DNA from: RYN-230 sp963813975
GTDB lineage: Bacteria; Actinomycetota; Actinomycetes; Streptosporangiales; Streptosporangiaceae
Length of the DNA stretch: 64,000 nt
Assembly: GCA_963813975.1 (NCBI GenBank)
Contig: CAWFAP010000001.1
Span: forward strand, 806,001-870,000
Direction: 5' to 3'
The position numbers were made by a program, and so were the translations under genes. Position 1 is the stretch's first letter, and each line of letters begins with the position of its first letter. Positions 43,771-51,910 of this stretch are shown here, one piece after another. The notes under the pieces are model-generated. The model saw only the letters and a list, made by a program, of their open reading frames with translations, searched no databases and was not told the DNA's origin.

Positions 43771-44283
43771 TCAGCTGACCGGGGGAGTAGCAGCAGTTGC
43801 CAGGAAGTTCGTCACCTCCTCGGCCGGGCAGTCGGCGGGGTTGGTGGCACTCAGTGGTGGCGCCATCTTGTGGATGAGGGAGATGAGGGTGGCGCGTTCG
43901 TCCTGGGTGAGGGACTGACGCCACGGCGAGCGCTCCAGCATCGCCTGCTCCATCTTGTGCTTCATGTCCAGGCCGGCGCTGGTCAGGACGAGCCGCTTCA
44001 CCCGCCGGTCGACGGGGTCAGCTTCCCGGACGGCCAGCCCGCGCTTTTCCATCATGTCCGCGATGCTGGTCACGAACGAGGGATCGCAGTGCATGCGCTG
44101 GCCGAGTTCCTTCATGGCCAGCGGGCCATCGATCAGGTGCAGGGCCTTGATGAAGAAGGTGGGGACCCCGCAGTCCTTGGCCAGCCGCTCTCCCTCGGCC
44201 AGCAGCCGGGCGATCAGCCCGCCTAGGGCGTCCAGAAGGTCCAGATCACGCTGGGTTTCCTCGGTTCGCTGATGCACGGTCAC
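43771..44283 (-). CDS. MarR-family transcriptional regulator
   Basis: About 170 residues from GTG 44283, preceded by AGGAGG. Winged helix at about 40-125: LHLIDGPLAMKELGQRMHCDPSFVTSIADMMEKRGLAV, with the wing around DRRVKRLVLT. A longer frame from TTG 44337 is possible but runs into the operator repeats. MarR proteins bind palindromes as dimers and release on ligand binding. Three 13-bp inverted repeats lie directly upstream; it probably represses itself and the MFS exporter, and possibly the divergent FAD oxidase. Confidence 0.92.
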   Translation of the reverse strand: MTVHQRTEETQRDLDLLDALGGLIARLLAEGERLAKDCGVPTFFIKALHLIDGPLAMKELGQRMHCDPSFVTSIADMMEKRGLAVREADPVDRRVKRLVLTSAGLDMKHKMEQAMLERSPWRQSLTQDERATLISLIHKMAPPLSATNPADCPAEEVTNFLATAATPPVS

Positions 44284-44324
44284 GGTGCCTCCTGCCTCCC
44301 CCCGGGCTCTCACGGCGACGACCC

Positions 44325-44381
44325 CTGAGTCGCTCAATAGTTGAGTGACTCAAACATAGACCGATTGCTTGAGTAGGTCAA
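44325..44381. promoter_or_regulatory. Three MarR-type operator repeats (YTGAGTN-RSTCAA)
   Basis: CTGAGTCGCTCAA (44325-44337), TTGAGTGACTCAA (44341-44353, a 13-bp perfect palindrome around a central G) and TTGAGTAGGTCAA (44369-44381). Centre-to-centre spacing is 16 and 28 bp. They sit between the MarR start at 44283 and the FAD-oxidase start at 44541. One common half-site (TTGAGT) is shared by all three, so they are likely binding sites of the adjacent MarR protein. Confidence 0.75.
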
Positions 44382-44540
44382 ATTCTTTCCTGCACCGAAG
44401 TGCTACTAGCGCAATGTAACTACAAACAACCAGAGCGTGATATTTGGCGTCTCTATGAGTATCGGGGCCATGCGTCGTGCCCCCGGGGATCTGCCGAGGC
44501 GCGACGAGGGCGAAATTGGTGGGGAAAACTGGGGGCATCC

Positions 44541-46256
44541 ATGGGCAGCGAAGCCTGGCCGCAGCGCGACGAGATGGGCTTCGGCCCTACGCCTGGGGGG
44601 AACTTCGGGTCCGGAGACAACCAATGGCGCCGGGAGAGCGAGCGTCCCGCGGAGAACGACTGGCCCGGGAAAGGCGGCGGGTCGGGGGAGGCCCCGGAGT
44701 CCGGCCCGGCCCGGCGCCGCGTCCTCGCGCTGGCCGGGGTGGCGGCGGGCGCCGTCCCGTTGTCCGGGATGCTGGGTCACGAGCACCGCGCGGGCGCGGC
44801 GCCCCAGCCCGGCCCGGGAACCAGGGACTGGGAGGCGCTCCGCCGTGCGCTGTCCACGCACAAGCTGGTCCGCCCGGGAATGCGGGTCTACCCGGCCTCG
44901 AAGGAACTCTTCGACCCGCGGTTCGACTGGAAGCAGCCAGCCGGCATCGCATACTGCGCCAGCCCCCGCGACGTGAGTGCCTGCCTGGCCTTCGTCCGCA
45001 AGTTCGGGCTGCCCGTCGCGGCCCGGTCCGGCGGGCACAGCTACGCGGGGTGGTCCAGCACAGCCGGGCTCATGGTGGACGTGACCGCGATGAACTCCTT
45101 CCAGGTCGGGAAGGGGCAGACGGTCCGGGTCGGCACCGGCCTGCACCTGGTCGACCTGTACAACCGGCTCGCCGTGCACGGCCTGGCCGTGCCGGGCGGC
45201 TCGTGCCCCACGGTGGGGGTGGCCGGCCTCACCCTCGGCGGCGGGGTCGGGGTGCTGTCCCGGGCCTACGGGCTGACCAGCGACGCCCTGGAGGCGGTGC
45301 AGATCGTCACGGCCGACGGCACGGTCCGCAGCTGCAGCGCATCCAGCAACCGCGACCTGTTCTGGGCCTGCCGGGGGGGTGGCGGCGGCAACTTCGGCAT
45401 CGCCACCGCGTTCACGTTCCGCACTCACCGGCTGTCCCGGCTGGTGCTGTTCTTCCTGTCCTGGCCCTGGCCGCAGGCGGCCCGCGTGGTGGCGGGCTGG
45501 CAGTCCTGGGCGCCGTACCAGCCGGACGCCCTGTGGTCCAACCTGCACATGTCCGCGGCCCCGCACGGCCCGACGCCGATGATCCAGGTCGGCGGCACCT
45601 ACCTCGGCAGCGTGGCGGGCTGCCAGCGGCTGCTGCGCGTCCTGTACGCCCGGGTGGGCTCCGCGCCGTCCGGGAGCCCGTTCGTGGCCGAGAGGTCCTA
45701 CAAGCAGGCGATGATGCTCGAGGCGGGCTGCGCGAGCCTGTCCGTGTCCGAGTGCCATCTGCCATCCCAGACGCCCAACGGCAAGCTGGTCCGCGTCCCG
45801 TCCTACGCCAAGTCCGACTTCTTCACCCACAAGATCCCGCCCGCGGGCATCCGCGCCCTGGTGGCCGGCATCGAGCGGATGCGCGGGGTGCGCGGCGCCG
45901 CGGGCGGCGTCGGCGCGATCGCCTTCGACGCGTGCGGCGGCGCGGTCAACCGGCCCAGCCCGTCCTCGACCGCGTTCGTGCACCGTAACTCGCTCTTCCT
46001 GGCCCAGTACTCGACCAGCTGGAACCAGGGTGGCTCGGCGGCCGGGGTGGCCCGCCAGCACGACTGGCTGCGCTCCTTCTACGGCTCGATGCGGCCGTGG
46101 GCGAGTGGCCAGTGCTACCAGAACTACGTGGACCCGGACCTGGCGAACTGGCGGCAGGCGTACTACGGCGCGAACTACGCGCGGCTGGCCCGGATCAAGA
46201 AGACCTACGACCCGCACCAGGTGTTCAAGTTCCCGCAGGGGATCACGCCCGCCTGA
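44541..46256 (+). CDS. Secreted FAD-linked oxidase, berberine-bridge-like, bicovalent FAD
   Basis: 571 residues. A hydrophilic N-terminus of about 55 residues leads into a twin-arginine-type signal (RRRVLALAGVAAG). The FAD_binding_4 domain has RSGGHSYAG (His166) and GGSCPTVGVAG (Cys222), the His and Cys that hold FAD covalently at two points in this family. The C-terminal BBE motif is NYVDPDLANWRQAYYGANY. These enzymes oxidise alcohols, sugars or amines with O2. ATG 44541 follows a G-rich sequence; longer readings to 44400 lack a family counterpart. Divergent from the MarR regulator, with the three MarR boxes about 160-215 bp upstream. Confidence 0.9.
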   Translation: MGSEAWPQRDEMGFGPTPGGNFGSGDNQWRRESERPAENDWPGKGGGSGEAPESGPARRRVLALAGVAAGAVPLSGMLGHEHRAGAAPQPGPGTRDWEALRRALSTHKLVRPGMRVYPASKELFDPRFDWKQPAGIAYCASPRDVSACLAFVRKFGLPVAARSGGHSYAGWSSTAGLMVDVTAMNSFQVGKGQTVRVGTGLHLVDLYNRLAVHGLAVPGGSCPTVGVAGLTLGGGVGVLSRAYGLTSDALEAVQIVTADGTVRSCSASSNRDLFWACRGGGGGNFGIATAFTFRTHRLSRLVLFFLSWPWPQAARVVAGWQSWAPYQPDALWSNLHMSAAPHGPTPMIQVGGTYLGSVAGCQRLLRVLYARVGSAPSGSPFVAERSYKQAMMLEAGCASLSVSECHLPSQTPNGKLVRVPSYAKSDFFTHKIPPAGIRALVAGIERMRGVRGAAGGVGAIAFDACGGAVNRPSPSSTAFVHRNSLFLAQYSTSWNQGGSAAGVARQHDWLRSFYGSMRPWASGQCYQNYVDPDLANWRQAYYGANYARLARIKKTYDPHQVFKFPQGITPA

Positions 46257-46296
46257 CCGGCAGAGCCCGGTAGGCCAGAGCCCGCCAGGCCAGCGC

Positions 46297-46518
46297 TCAG
46301 TGCGTCCCTGAGAGGGCGCTGATCACCAGCAGCCCGAGGACCACCAGGAGGATCACGATGACCCCGGCCCGGTTCCGGCTGCGGCGGAACGTGGGCACCC
46401 GCGCCTTGTTCACCTTCATGTCGCCGTGAGCGCCGGCGGCCCGCCGGGCCCACCAGCCGATGCACACCCCGAGGACGATGGCGAGGACGCCATAGAGAGC
46501 CGACCCGGCCCCTCCCAT
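46297..46518 (-). CDS. Small membrane protein of unknown function
   Basis: 73 residues, two hydrophobic segments (about 6-24 and 51-70) separated by a basic loop (KVNKARVPTFRRSRNRAG). No known family recognised. Convergent with the FAD oxidase, 40 bp between stops. Confidence 0.5.
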   Translation of the reverse strand: MGGAGSALYGVLAIVLGVCIGWWARRAAGAHGDMKVNKARVPTFRRSRNRAGVIVILLVVLGLLVISALSGTH

Positions 46519-46668
46519 TGCGGCGCCCCCTCCTGCGGGTTCTCGGGTACCCGTACCGGCAGAGCATCTCGCATCGCCGTGATACTCTCCACCCTTTTCG
46601 CGTTGTTACCGGGCGGACACGGCCAGGCGGGGGGATCGTCCGGCGGCCGCTGGCCGCGCCCCGGCCGG

Positions 46669-47694
46669 TCAGCTCTGGCTCGACGCGGCCCAGATATTGA
46701 TCCCGGCCTCCACCGCGTGCCGGTCGATCCCGGCCAGTTCCTCCTCGGTGAACGAGGACCGGCCGGCGGCGGCCAGGTTTTCCTCGAGCTGGGCGACGCT
46801 GCTCGCCCCGACCAGCGCCGAGGTGACTCGCTCGTCACGCAGCGTCCAGCTGATGGCCATCTGCGCCAGGGTCTGGCCGCGCCTGCGGGCGACCTCGCTG
46901 AGGGCCCGGACGTGCGCCAGGTTCTGCTCGGTGACCTGATCCCGGCTGAGCGAGTCATTGCGGGACGCCCGGGAATCCTCGGGCACGCCATCCAGGTACT
47001 TGGTGGTCAGCAGCCCCTGGGCCAGCGGCGAGAACGCGATGCAGCCGATCCCTTCCTCCCCGAGCGTGTCCAGCAGTTCCTCTTCGATCCAGCGGTTGAG
47101 CATGGAGTACGAGGGCTGGTGGATGAGCACGGGCACGCCCAGCTCGCGCAGGATCGCGGCGGCCTCCCGGGTCCGCTCCGCGGAGTAGGAGGAGATGCCG
47201 GCGTACAGGGCCCGGCCCGAGGTGACCGCGGTGGCCAGCGCGCCCATGGTCTCCTCGAGCGGGGTGTCCGGATCGGCGCGGTGACTGTAGAAGATGTCCA
47301 CGTAGTCCAGGCCCATCCGGCCCAGCGACTGGTCCAGGCTGGCCAGCAGGTACTTGCGCGATCCGCGGTCGCCGTACGGGCCGGCCCACATGTCGTAGCC
47401 GGCCTTGGTCGAGATGATGAGCTCGTCGCGGTACGGCCGCAGGTCCTCGCGCAGGATCCGGCCGAAGTTGATCTCGGCGGAGCCGTACGGCGGCCCGTAG
47501 TTATTGGCCAGGTCGAAGTGGGTCACGCCGAGGTCGAACGCGCGCCGCAGGATGGCCCGCTGGGTGTCGATGGGGCGGTCATCCCCGAAGTTCTGCCAGA
47601 GGCCGAGCGACACCCCGGGCAGCTCGATCCCGCTGCGCCCGCAGCGACGGTAGGGCACGTGCTCGTAGCGATCGGGTGCGGCGAGATAAGTCAT
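46669..47694 (-). CDS. Aldo/keto reductase, YghZ (L-glyceraldehyde 3-phosphate reductase)-like
   Basis: 341 residues from ATG 47694. The N-terminus YRRCGRSGIELPGVSLGLWQNFG and the segment FDLANNYGPPYGSAE are hallmarks of the YghZ/potassium-channel-beta-subunit-like AKR group. The catalytic Lys is in ISTKAGYDMW and the His in YSHRADP. These reduce aldehydes such as methylglyoxal or L-glyceraldehyde 3-phosphate. Divergent from the dienelactone hydrolase gene. Confidence 0.88.
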   Translation of the reverse strand: MTYLAAPDRYEHVPYRRCGRSGIELPGVSLGLWQNFGDDRPIDTQRAILRRAFDLGVTHFDLANNYGPPYGSAEINFGRILREDLRPYRDELIISTKAGYDMWAGPYGDRGSRKYLLASLDQSLGRMGLDYVDIFYSHRADPDTPLEETMGALATAVTSGRALYAGISSYSAERTREAAAILRELGVPVLIHQPSYSMLNRWIEEELLDTLGEEGIGCIAFSPLAQGLLTTKYLDGVPEDSRASRNDSLSRDQVTEQNLAHVRALSEVARRRGQTLAQMAISWTLRDERVTSALVGASSVAQLEENLAAAGRSSFTEEELAGIDRHAVEAGINIWAASSQS

Positions 47695-47817
47695 GGGAAG
47701 GAGTCTTTCATTGCCCGCCCCAGGAAGCCGAGCGGTGCGCAGGAACCGGGAGCCTGCTGGCAGGATGTGATAGTTGCGTGGGCGCAAGTAACAGGTCGGC
47801 GGCGGCGCAATCGAGTA

Positions 47818-47841
47818 CGGCGGTGCGGCCCAGCACCGCCG
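47818..47841. other. Stem-loop upstream of the dienelactone hydrolase gene
   Basis: CGGCGGTGC (47818-47826) and GCACCGCCG (47833-47841), a 9-bp perfect stem with a 6-nt loop, 41-64 nt before the predicted start. A shorter repeat TTGCG-TGGG-CGCAA occurs at 47774-47787. Possible leader structure or operator; no known motif. Confidence 0.45.
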
Positions 47842-47885
47842 GCGTAGCGCGGGAAGACGACACACAGGAAGAGGACGCTGCATGT

Positions 47886-48656
47886 ATGACGCGATTCAGG
47901 CGGAAACCATCAGTCTCGCCGGGGCACGGCGGGGATCAGATCGAGGCGTACCTGGCGCGGCCGCTCGGGCCCGGCCCCTTCGGCAGCGTCGTAGTCATCC
48001 ATCACATGCCCGGGTACGACGCGCAGACCAAGGAGATCACCCGGACGTTCGCGATGCACGGTTACAACGCCGTATGCCCCAACCTGTACTGGCGGGAGGC
48101 GCCCGGCGCCAGCCCGGACGACGCGGCGGCCACGGCCCGGGCCCAGGGTGGCGTGCCGGACGGGCGGCTGGTCGGCGACGTGGGCGGCGCGGTCGCCTAC
48201 CTGCGGGCCATGCCGAATTCCAACGGCAAGGTGGGTACGATCGGCTACTGCTCAGGCGGCCGCCAGTCGTTCCTGGCCGCCGTGAGCCTGCCGCTGGACG
48301 CGGCGGTGGACTGCTACGGAGCGTTCGTGGTCGGCACGCCCCCTGAGGGGATGCCGCTCAAGGTCGGCCCGATCGTGCACCTGACCCCGAACCTGTCCTG
48401 CCCGCTGCTCGGGCTGTTCGGCGCCGAGGACTCCCATCCCTCGCCGGAGCAGGTCGCCGAGCTGGAAAAGGCCCTGGAGGAGGCGGGCAAGACCTTCGAG
48501 TTCCACACGTATGAGGGCGCGGGGCACGCGTTCTTCGCGGTGGACCGGACCGCCTACCGGCCGGAGGCCGCGAACGACGGCTGGCAGAAGATCTGGGACT
48601 TCTTCGGCCGCTACCTGGTCGGCCCGGCCGCGTCCAGCCCCAGCCGGGCCAGCTGA
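47886..48656 (+). CDS. Dienelactone hydrolase family protein (N-terminal frameshift suspected)
   Basis: 256 residues in this frame. Alpha/beta hydrolase of the DLH type: nucleophile Cys in GYCSGGRQSF, catalytic Asp in FGAEDSHP, His in YEGAGHAFF. The normal family N-terminus (M-Y-D-x-x-Q-A-E-T-I-x-L-A-G) is encoded in another frame starting at ATG 47882, directly after a good AGGAAGAGG. The two readings would join perfectly if one G of the GGGG run at 47921-47924 were missing. So either the sequence has an extra G there, or the gene now starts at ATG 47886 with a replaced N-terminus. Downstream DUF6295 is coupled closely. Confidence 0.82.
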   Translation: MTRFRRKPSVSPGHGGDQIEAYLARPLGPGPFGSVVVIHHMPGYDAQTKEITRTFAMHGYNAVCPNLYWREAPGASPDDAAATARAQGGVPDGRLVGDVGGAVAYLRAMPNSNGKVGTIGYCSGGRQSFLAAVSLPLDAAVDCYGAFVVGTPPEGMPLKVGPIVHLTPNLSCPLLGLFGAEDSHPSPEQVAELEKALEEAGKTFEFHTYEGAGHAFFAVDRTAYRPEAANDGWQKIWDFFGRYLVGPAASSPSRAS

Positions 48657-48669
48657 GAGGAGATCGCTC

Positions 48670-48930
48670 ATGTGCACTTATCTCACCGAGAAGGTCGACG
48701 TCGCCGGCAGCGGCAAGGGCGCGGCCGGCTGGTTCAGGCTTAGCGAGGCGAGCGTGTATTTCGATCACCCGGTGCACGCGCCCGCCGAGCACACCCTGAA
48801 CATCGACTTCCTCAACCCCGGGCAGGGCCCGTCGGCCCGGGTGGCCGTCGAGCTGACCGCCGAGTCGGCCCGGGCGCTCGCCGAGGCCATCCAGGCCACG
48901 CTGGCGTCCGTCCCGGCAGGCCTCATCTAG
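48670..48930 (+). CDS. DUF6295 family protein
   Basis: 86 residues, MCTYLTEKVDVAGSGKGAAGW at the start and YFDHPVHAPAEHTLNIDF in the middle, matching the small actinobacterial DUF6295 family. It follows the dienelactone hydrolase by 13 bp with GAGAGGAG upstream of the ATG. The two genes occur together in mycobacteria and relatives, so a joint role is likely, but the function is unknown. Confidence 0.8.
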   Translation: MCTYLTEKVDVAGSGKGAAGWFRLSEASVYFDHPVHAPAEHTLNIDFLNPGQGPSARVAVELTAESARALAEAIQATLASVPAGLI

Positions 48931-49057
48931 CCCGCAGATCCGAGAGGGGCCCGGATTGTCGGTGCGCCGTGCCAGTATCGCAATGGCGGCTCCCCCGGCA
49001 ACCCCGGGCCGTCCGGGCGGGAACGCCCTCGTGAATGGCAGTGGCGGAGGCAGGGAC

Positions 49058-50389
49058 ATGAAAATCAGGGTGGATCGGGACGTGCTGGCTGAGGCGCTGG
49101 GCTGGGTAGCGCGGGCCCTGCCCACCCGGCCGGTGGTCCCGGTGCTGTCCGGCCTGCGGCTGGATGCGGAGACCAGCCTCACCCTGTCCTGCTTCGACTA
49201 CGAGGTTTCCGCGACCGCGCAGATCGAGGCCGAGATCGGGGAACCCGGCACCGTGATCGTCCCGGGCCGGCTGCTCGCCGAAATCACCCGCAGCCTGCCG
49301 GCGCTGGCCGTCGAGATCGCGACTGACGCCGATGCGGTGATCCTGACCTGCGGCAGCGCGGAGTTCAGCCTGGTCGCGCTGCCCGCCGAGGAATACCCGG
49401 ACCTGCCCGCGCCGCCGCCGCTGGCTGGCACCGTGGACGGCGGCGTCCTGGGCGCGGCCATCGGCCAGGTCGTCGCGGCGGCGAGCCGGGACGACACGCT
49501 GCCCATGCTCACCGGGGTCTGCCTGGATATCGACGGGGCGACCCTCACCCTCGCCGCCACCGACCGCTACCGCCTGGCGGTGCGGGAAGTGCCCTGGGAG
49601 CCGGTGCAGCCGGGGCTGCGCGCGGCCGCCCTGGTCCCGGCGCGGACGCTGGCCGACGCCGCGCGGGCCATGACCCCGGGGATGCCGGTCTCGGTCGCCT
49701 TCGGGCCCGGCGCGCCCGGCGCGAAGCCGTCAGACGAGCCCCGGCCCGCCGAAGGCATGATCAGCTTCGGGATTGGCGGGCGCCGGCTGACCACCCGGCT
49801 GATCGGCGGGGAGTTCATCCGGTACCGGTCGCGTTTCCCGACCGACTTCGGCTGCCGCGCCGACGTGCCGGCCGGGCCGTTCACTGAGGCGGTCCGGCGG
49901 GTCTCGCTGGTCGCCGACCGGGCCAGCCCGGTCCGGCTCACGTTCGCTCCCGGCCAGGTCATGATCGAGGCGCAGACCGAGGGCCGGGCGCGCGCGGTCG
50001 AGACCGTCCCGGCGGACTTCCAGGGTGAGGAGCCCGTGATCGCGTTCAACCCGCACTACCTGCTCGACGGCCTGACCGCGGCGGCGGTGCCCGGCCCGGC
50101 CCGGCCGCACCCCGGCCCGGACGATTCCGCTCCGGACCAGGCCGGCGGCAGGCCGGCCGCCAGCTCACCGGACGCGGCTGAGGCCGGCCCGGAACCCGCG
50201 GAAGGCGGGCAGGCGGCCGATCCGGGGCGGCTCCGGATCGAGTTCACCAGCCCGGCCAAGCCCGCGCTGATCACCCGGGTATCCCCGGCCGCTGGCCAGG
50301 ACCGTCCGGGGCCGGGCCAGCAGCAGGCCCCCGGCTCACCGGAGTTCCGCTACCTCGTGGTCCCGCTGCGCGCGGCGGCCCGCGCCTGA
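49058..50389 (+). CDS. DNA polymerase III beta subunit paralogue (sliding clamp-like)
   Basis: 443 residues from ATG 49058 (GGAGG upstream). Three repeated clamp domains are visible: MKIRVDRDVLAEALGWVARALPTRPVVPVLSGLRL in domain 1, MLTGVCLDIDG in domain 2, and FNPHYLLDGL ... FTSPAKPALI ... YLVVPLR in domain 3. Normal DnaN has about 370-380 residues. Here domain 3 is interrupted by two low-complexity insertions, about residues 344-387 (Pro/Gly/Ala/Asp-rich) and 409-429 (Gln/Pro/Gly-rich). There is no dnaA or recF nearby, so this is probably a second clamp rather than the replicative one. Its role is unknown. Confidence 0.85.
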   Translation: MKIRVDRDVLAEALGWVARALPTRPVVPVLSGLRLDAETSLTLSCFDYEVSATAQIEAEIGEPGTVIVPGRLLAEITRSLPALAVEIATDADAVILTCGSAEFSLVALPAEEYPDLPAPPPLAGTVDGGVLGAAIGQVVAAASRDDTLPMLTGVCLDIDGATLTLAATDRYRLAVREVPWEPVQPGLRAAALVPARTLADAARAMTPGMPVSVAFGPGAPGAKPSDEPRPAEGMISFGIGGRRLTTRLIGGEFIRYRSRFPTDFGCRADVPAGPFTEAVRRVSLVADRASPVRLTFAPGQVMIEAQTEGRARAVETVPADFQGEEPVIAFNPHYLLDGLTAAAVPGPARPHPGPDDSAPDQAGGRPAASSPDAAEAGPEPAEGGQAADPGRLRIEFTSPAKPALITRVSPAAGQDRPGPGQQQAPGSPEFRYLVVPLRAAARA

Positions 50390-50447
50390 CCCGGAGGTCT
50401 TTCCCGCGCCGGTGCCGCCGGGCGTGACCTGGAAACCTGGAGAGATC

Positions 50448-50813
50448 TCAGAGGCGGGGAGCAGGCCCGAGGCGGGCGCGGAGCCGCCACAGCGCGCGGC
50501 CGGTCCACAGCACCCGGGCGGCCCACACGACCCGGCTCAGCCAGGGTGCGCCGGCCAGCAGCGGCAATGCTTCGAGCCAGGCCCCGCGCCGCCAGAGCCG
50601 GAGCGCGACCCATCCTGCGGCGGCGGCCACGAGCGCGGCCGCGAGGACCATGGCCAGGACCATGAGCAGGACCACCTGCAGCGCCCCGCCGTGGACGAGG
50701 GCGAACACGGCCAGCAGCAGGAGCGTGAAGCCGCCCGCGGCCAGCATGCCGAGTCCGAGCATCAGGCGCCGGGCTCGTCGCACCCGGTCGCCGGCCCGGA
50801 CCTCGCTCTGCAT
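50448..50813 (-). CDS. Small membrane protein
   Basis: 121 residues from ATG 50813 (GGGAGG about 11 nt upstream). A basic N-terminus of about 15 residues, two adjacent transmembrane segments (about 16-40 and 45-68), then a basic, amphipathic tail. Family not recognised. Overlaps the end of the upstream flavoprotein gene by 52 bp. Confidence 0.6.
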   Translation of the reverse strand: MQSEVRAGDRVRRARRLMLGLGMLAAGGFTLLLLAVFALVHGGALQVVLLMVLAMVLAAALVAAAAGWVALRLWRRGAWLEALPLLAGAPWLSRVVWAARVLWTGRALWRLRARLGPAPRL

Positions 50814-51523
50814 CGCCACCTGATCCTCCCGTCCTGGGGCGCATCCCCCGGCTCCCTGCTGCCAACACGATATGTCGCGAAGGCTGGCGGGGCAACAATC
50901 ATCACCACGACGGGGGCCGGCGAGCCGCCGGCCGTCCGCGGCAGGCTGGTGGCGAGCGCGTCGAGAGCCGCGGACCAGGGGAACTGGTCCAGGGCGGCCT
51001 CTCCGGCGTCGGGCTCCGGGAGGGCCGGGACGCCCGCGCCGAACAGGATGGTGACCCCCCACGACCGCAGCTTGCCGAGGTTCTCCCTGAACACCGGGTG
51101 CGCGGCGTGCGCGCGGTTGGTGGACGGCAGCGCCACGACGGGAAGGCGCTTGCCGAACGCCTCGACCAGGATGCCGAGCACCAGCGTGTCGCAAATCCCG
51201 GCGGCCCATTTGTTGATCGTGTTCACCGTGGCCGGCGCGACGATGACCGCGTCGGCGGGCGGCAGCACATCGGGCTCGCCCGGATTCTTGTACTCGCTGC
51301 GGACCGGGTGGCCGGTCAGCCGTTCCAGGGCCGCGACGTCGGTGAACCGCCGGGCCGGCGGTGTGGCCAGCACGCACACGTCCCAGCCGCGCTGCTGGGC
51401 CTGGCCGACCAGCTCACCGACCGCTGCGGCAGGCGGGGCGGCACAGGCGATCACGTAGAGGACCGGCAGGCCGGCCCCGGGCAGGCTGCCTGCGCGGGCG
51501 CCCGCCGCGCGAGGGCCGGTCAC
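50762..51523 (-). CDS. Flavoprotein, phosphopantothenoylcysteine decarboxylase-like
   Basis: 253 residues. An HFCD-type flavoprotein fold: PVLYVIACAAPPAAAVGELV, APATVNTINKWAAGICDTL (the conserved PXMNXXMW-equivalent/Asn region) and VVALPSTNRAHAAHPVF. It binds FMN and could decarboxylate an S-linked cysteine or act in another pathway. The C-terminal ~50 residues (after ALATSL) run into and overlap the next gene by 52 bp and look unlike the family, which may mean a shifted reading frame or an extended end. GTG start in a GTGA overlap with the DUF952 gene. Confidence 0.8.
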   Translation of the reverse strand: MTGPRAAGARAGSLPGAGLPVLYVIACAAPPAAAVGELVGQAQQRGWDVCVLATPPARRFTDVAALERLTGHPVRSEYKNPGEPDVLPPADAVIVAPATVNTINKWAAGICDTLVLGILVEAFGKRLPVVALPSTNRAHAAHPVFRENLGKLRSWGVTILFGAGVPALPEPDAGEAALDQFPWSAALDALATSLPRTAGGSPAPVVVMIVAPPAFATYRVGSREPGDAPQDGRIRWRCRARSGPATGCDEPGA

Positions 51524-51885
51524 GGCCGGGCCAGCCCGGCGGGCCAGCGGAATTCTCCGGCCGCGTCCCGCTCCAGCGGCACCGCCTGGACTACCGCCGT
51601 CACCTCGAGCGGCCCGTAGATGTGCGGGAAGGGATCCGCCCGGCCCGGCACCGGCTCGTGGCGGATCCCGGCCCGGATGCGGCCGGTGTCGAGCACCAGC
51701 AGGACGAGGTCCAGCGGCTCATCCTGGTAGAACGCGTTCGCGACCGGCAGGACCTGGGCCGCGGTGCTCGCGTGGATGAACCCCTCGTCGCTCAGCGACC
51801 GGCCCCGGGTCGACGTCCGGTACTCGCCGTCCCGCTGGGCCTGGTCCCAGTCGGGCACGGTCGCGATGTGATACAGCCACTCCAT
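51520..51885 (-). CDS. DUF952 domain-containing protein
   Basis: 121 residues with the DUF952 pattern: YHIATVPDWDQAQRDGEY at the start, EGFIHASTAAQVLPVANAFY and FPHIYGPLEVTAVV. DUF952 proteins are related to glutathione S-transferase-like or ADP-ribosyl-binding folds of unknown function. Stop overlaps the flavoprotein start by four bases. Confidence 0.85.
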   Translation of the reverse strand: MEWLYHIATVPDWDQAQRDGEYRTSTRGRSLSDEGFIHASTAAQVLPVANAFYQDEPLDLVLLVLDTGRIRAGIRHEPVPGRADPFPHIYGPLEVTAVVQAVPLERDAAGEFRWPAGLARP

Positions 51886-51910
51886 CCCGCGGTTTCCTCC
51901 TGGTGAGGCG

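Noticed and set aside
48511..48669. Longer N-terminus for the DUF6295 gene
   Set aside because: It overlaps the end of the dienelactone hydrolase in another frame; the family begins at MCTYLTEK with a good ribosome binding site.
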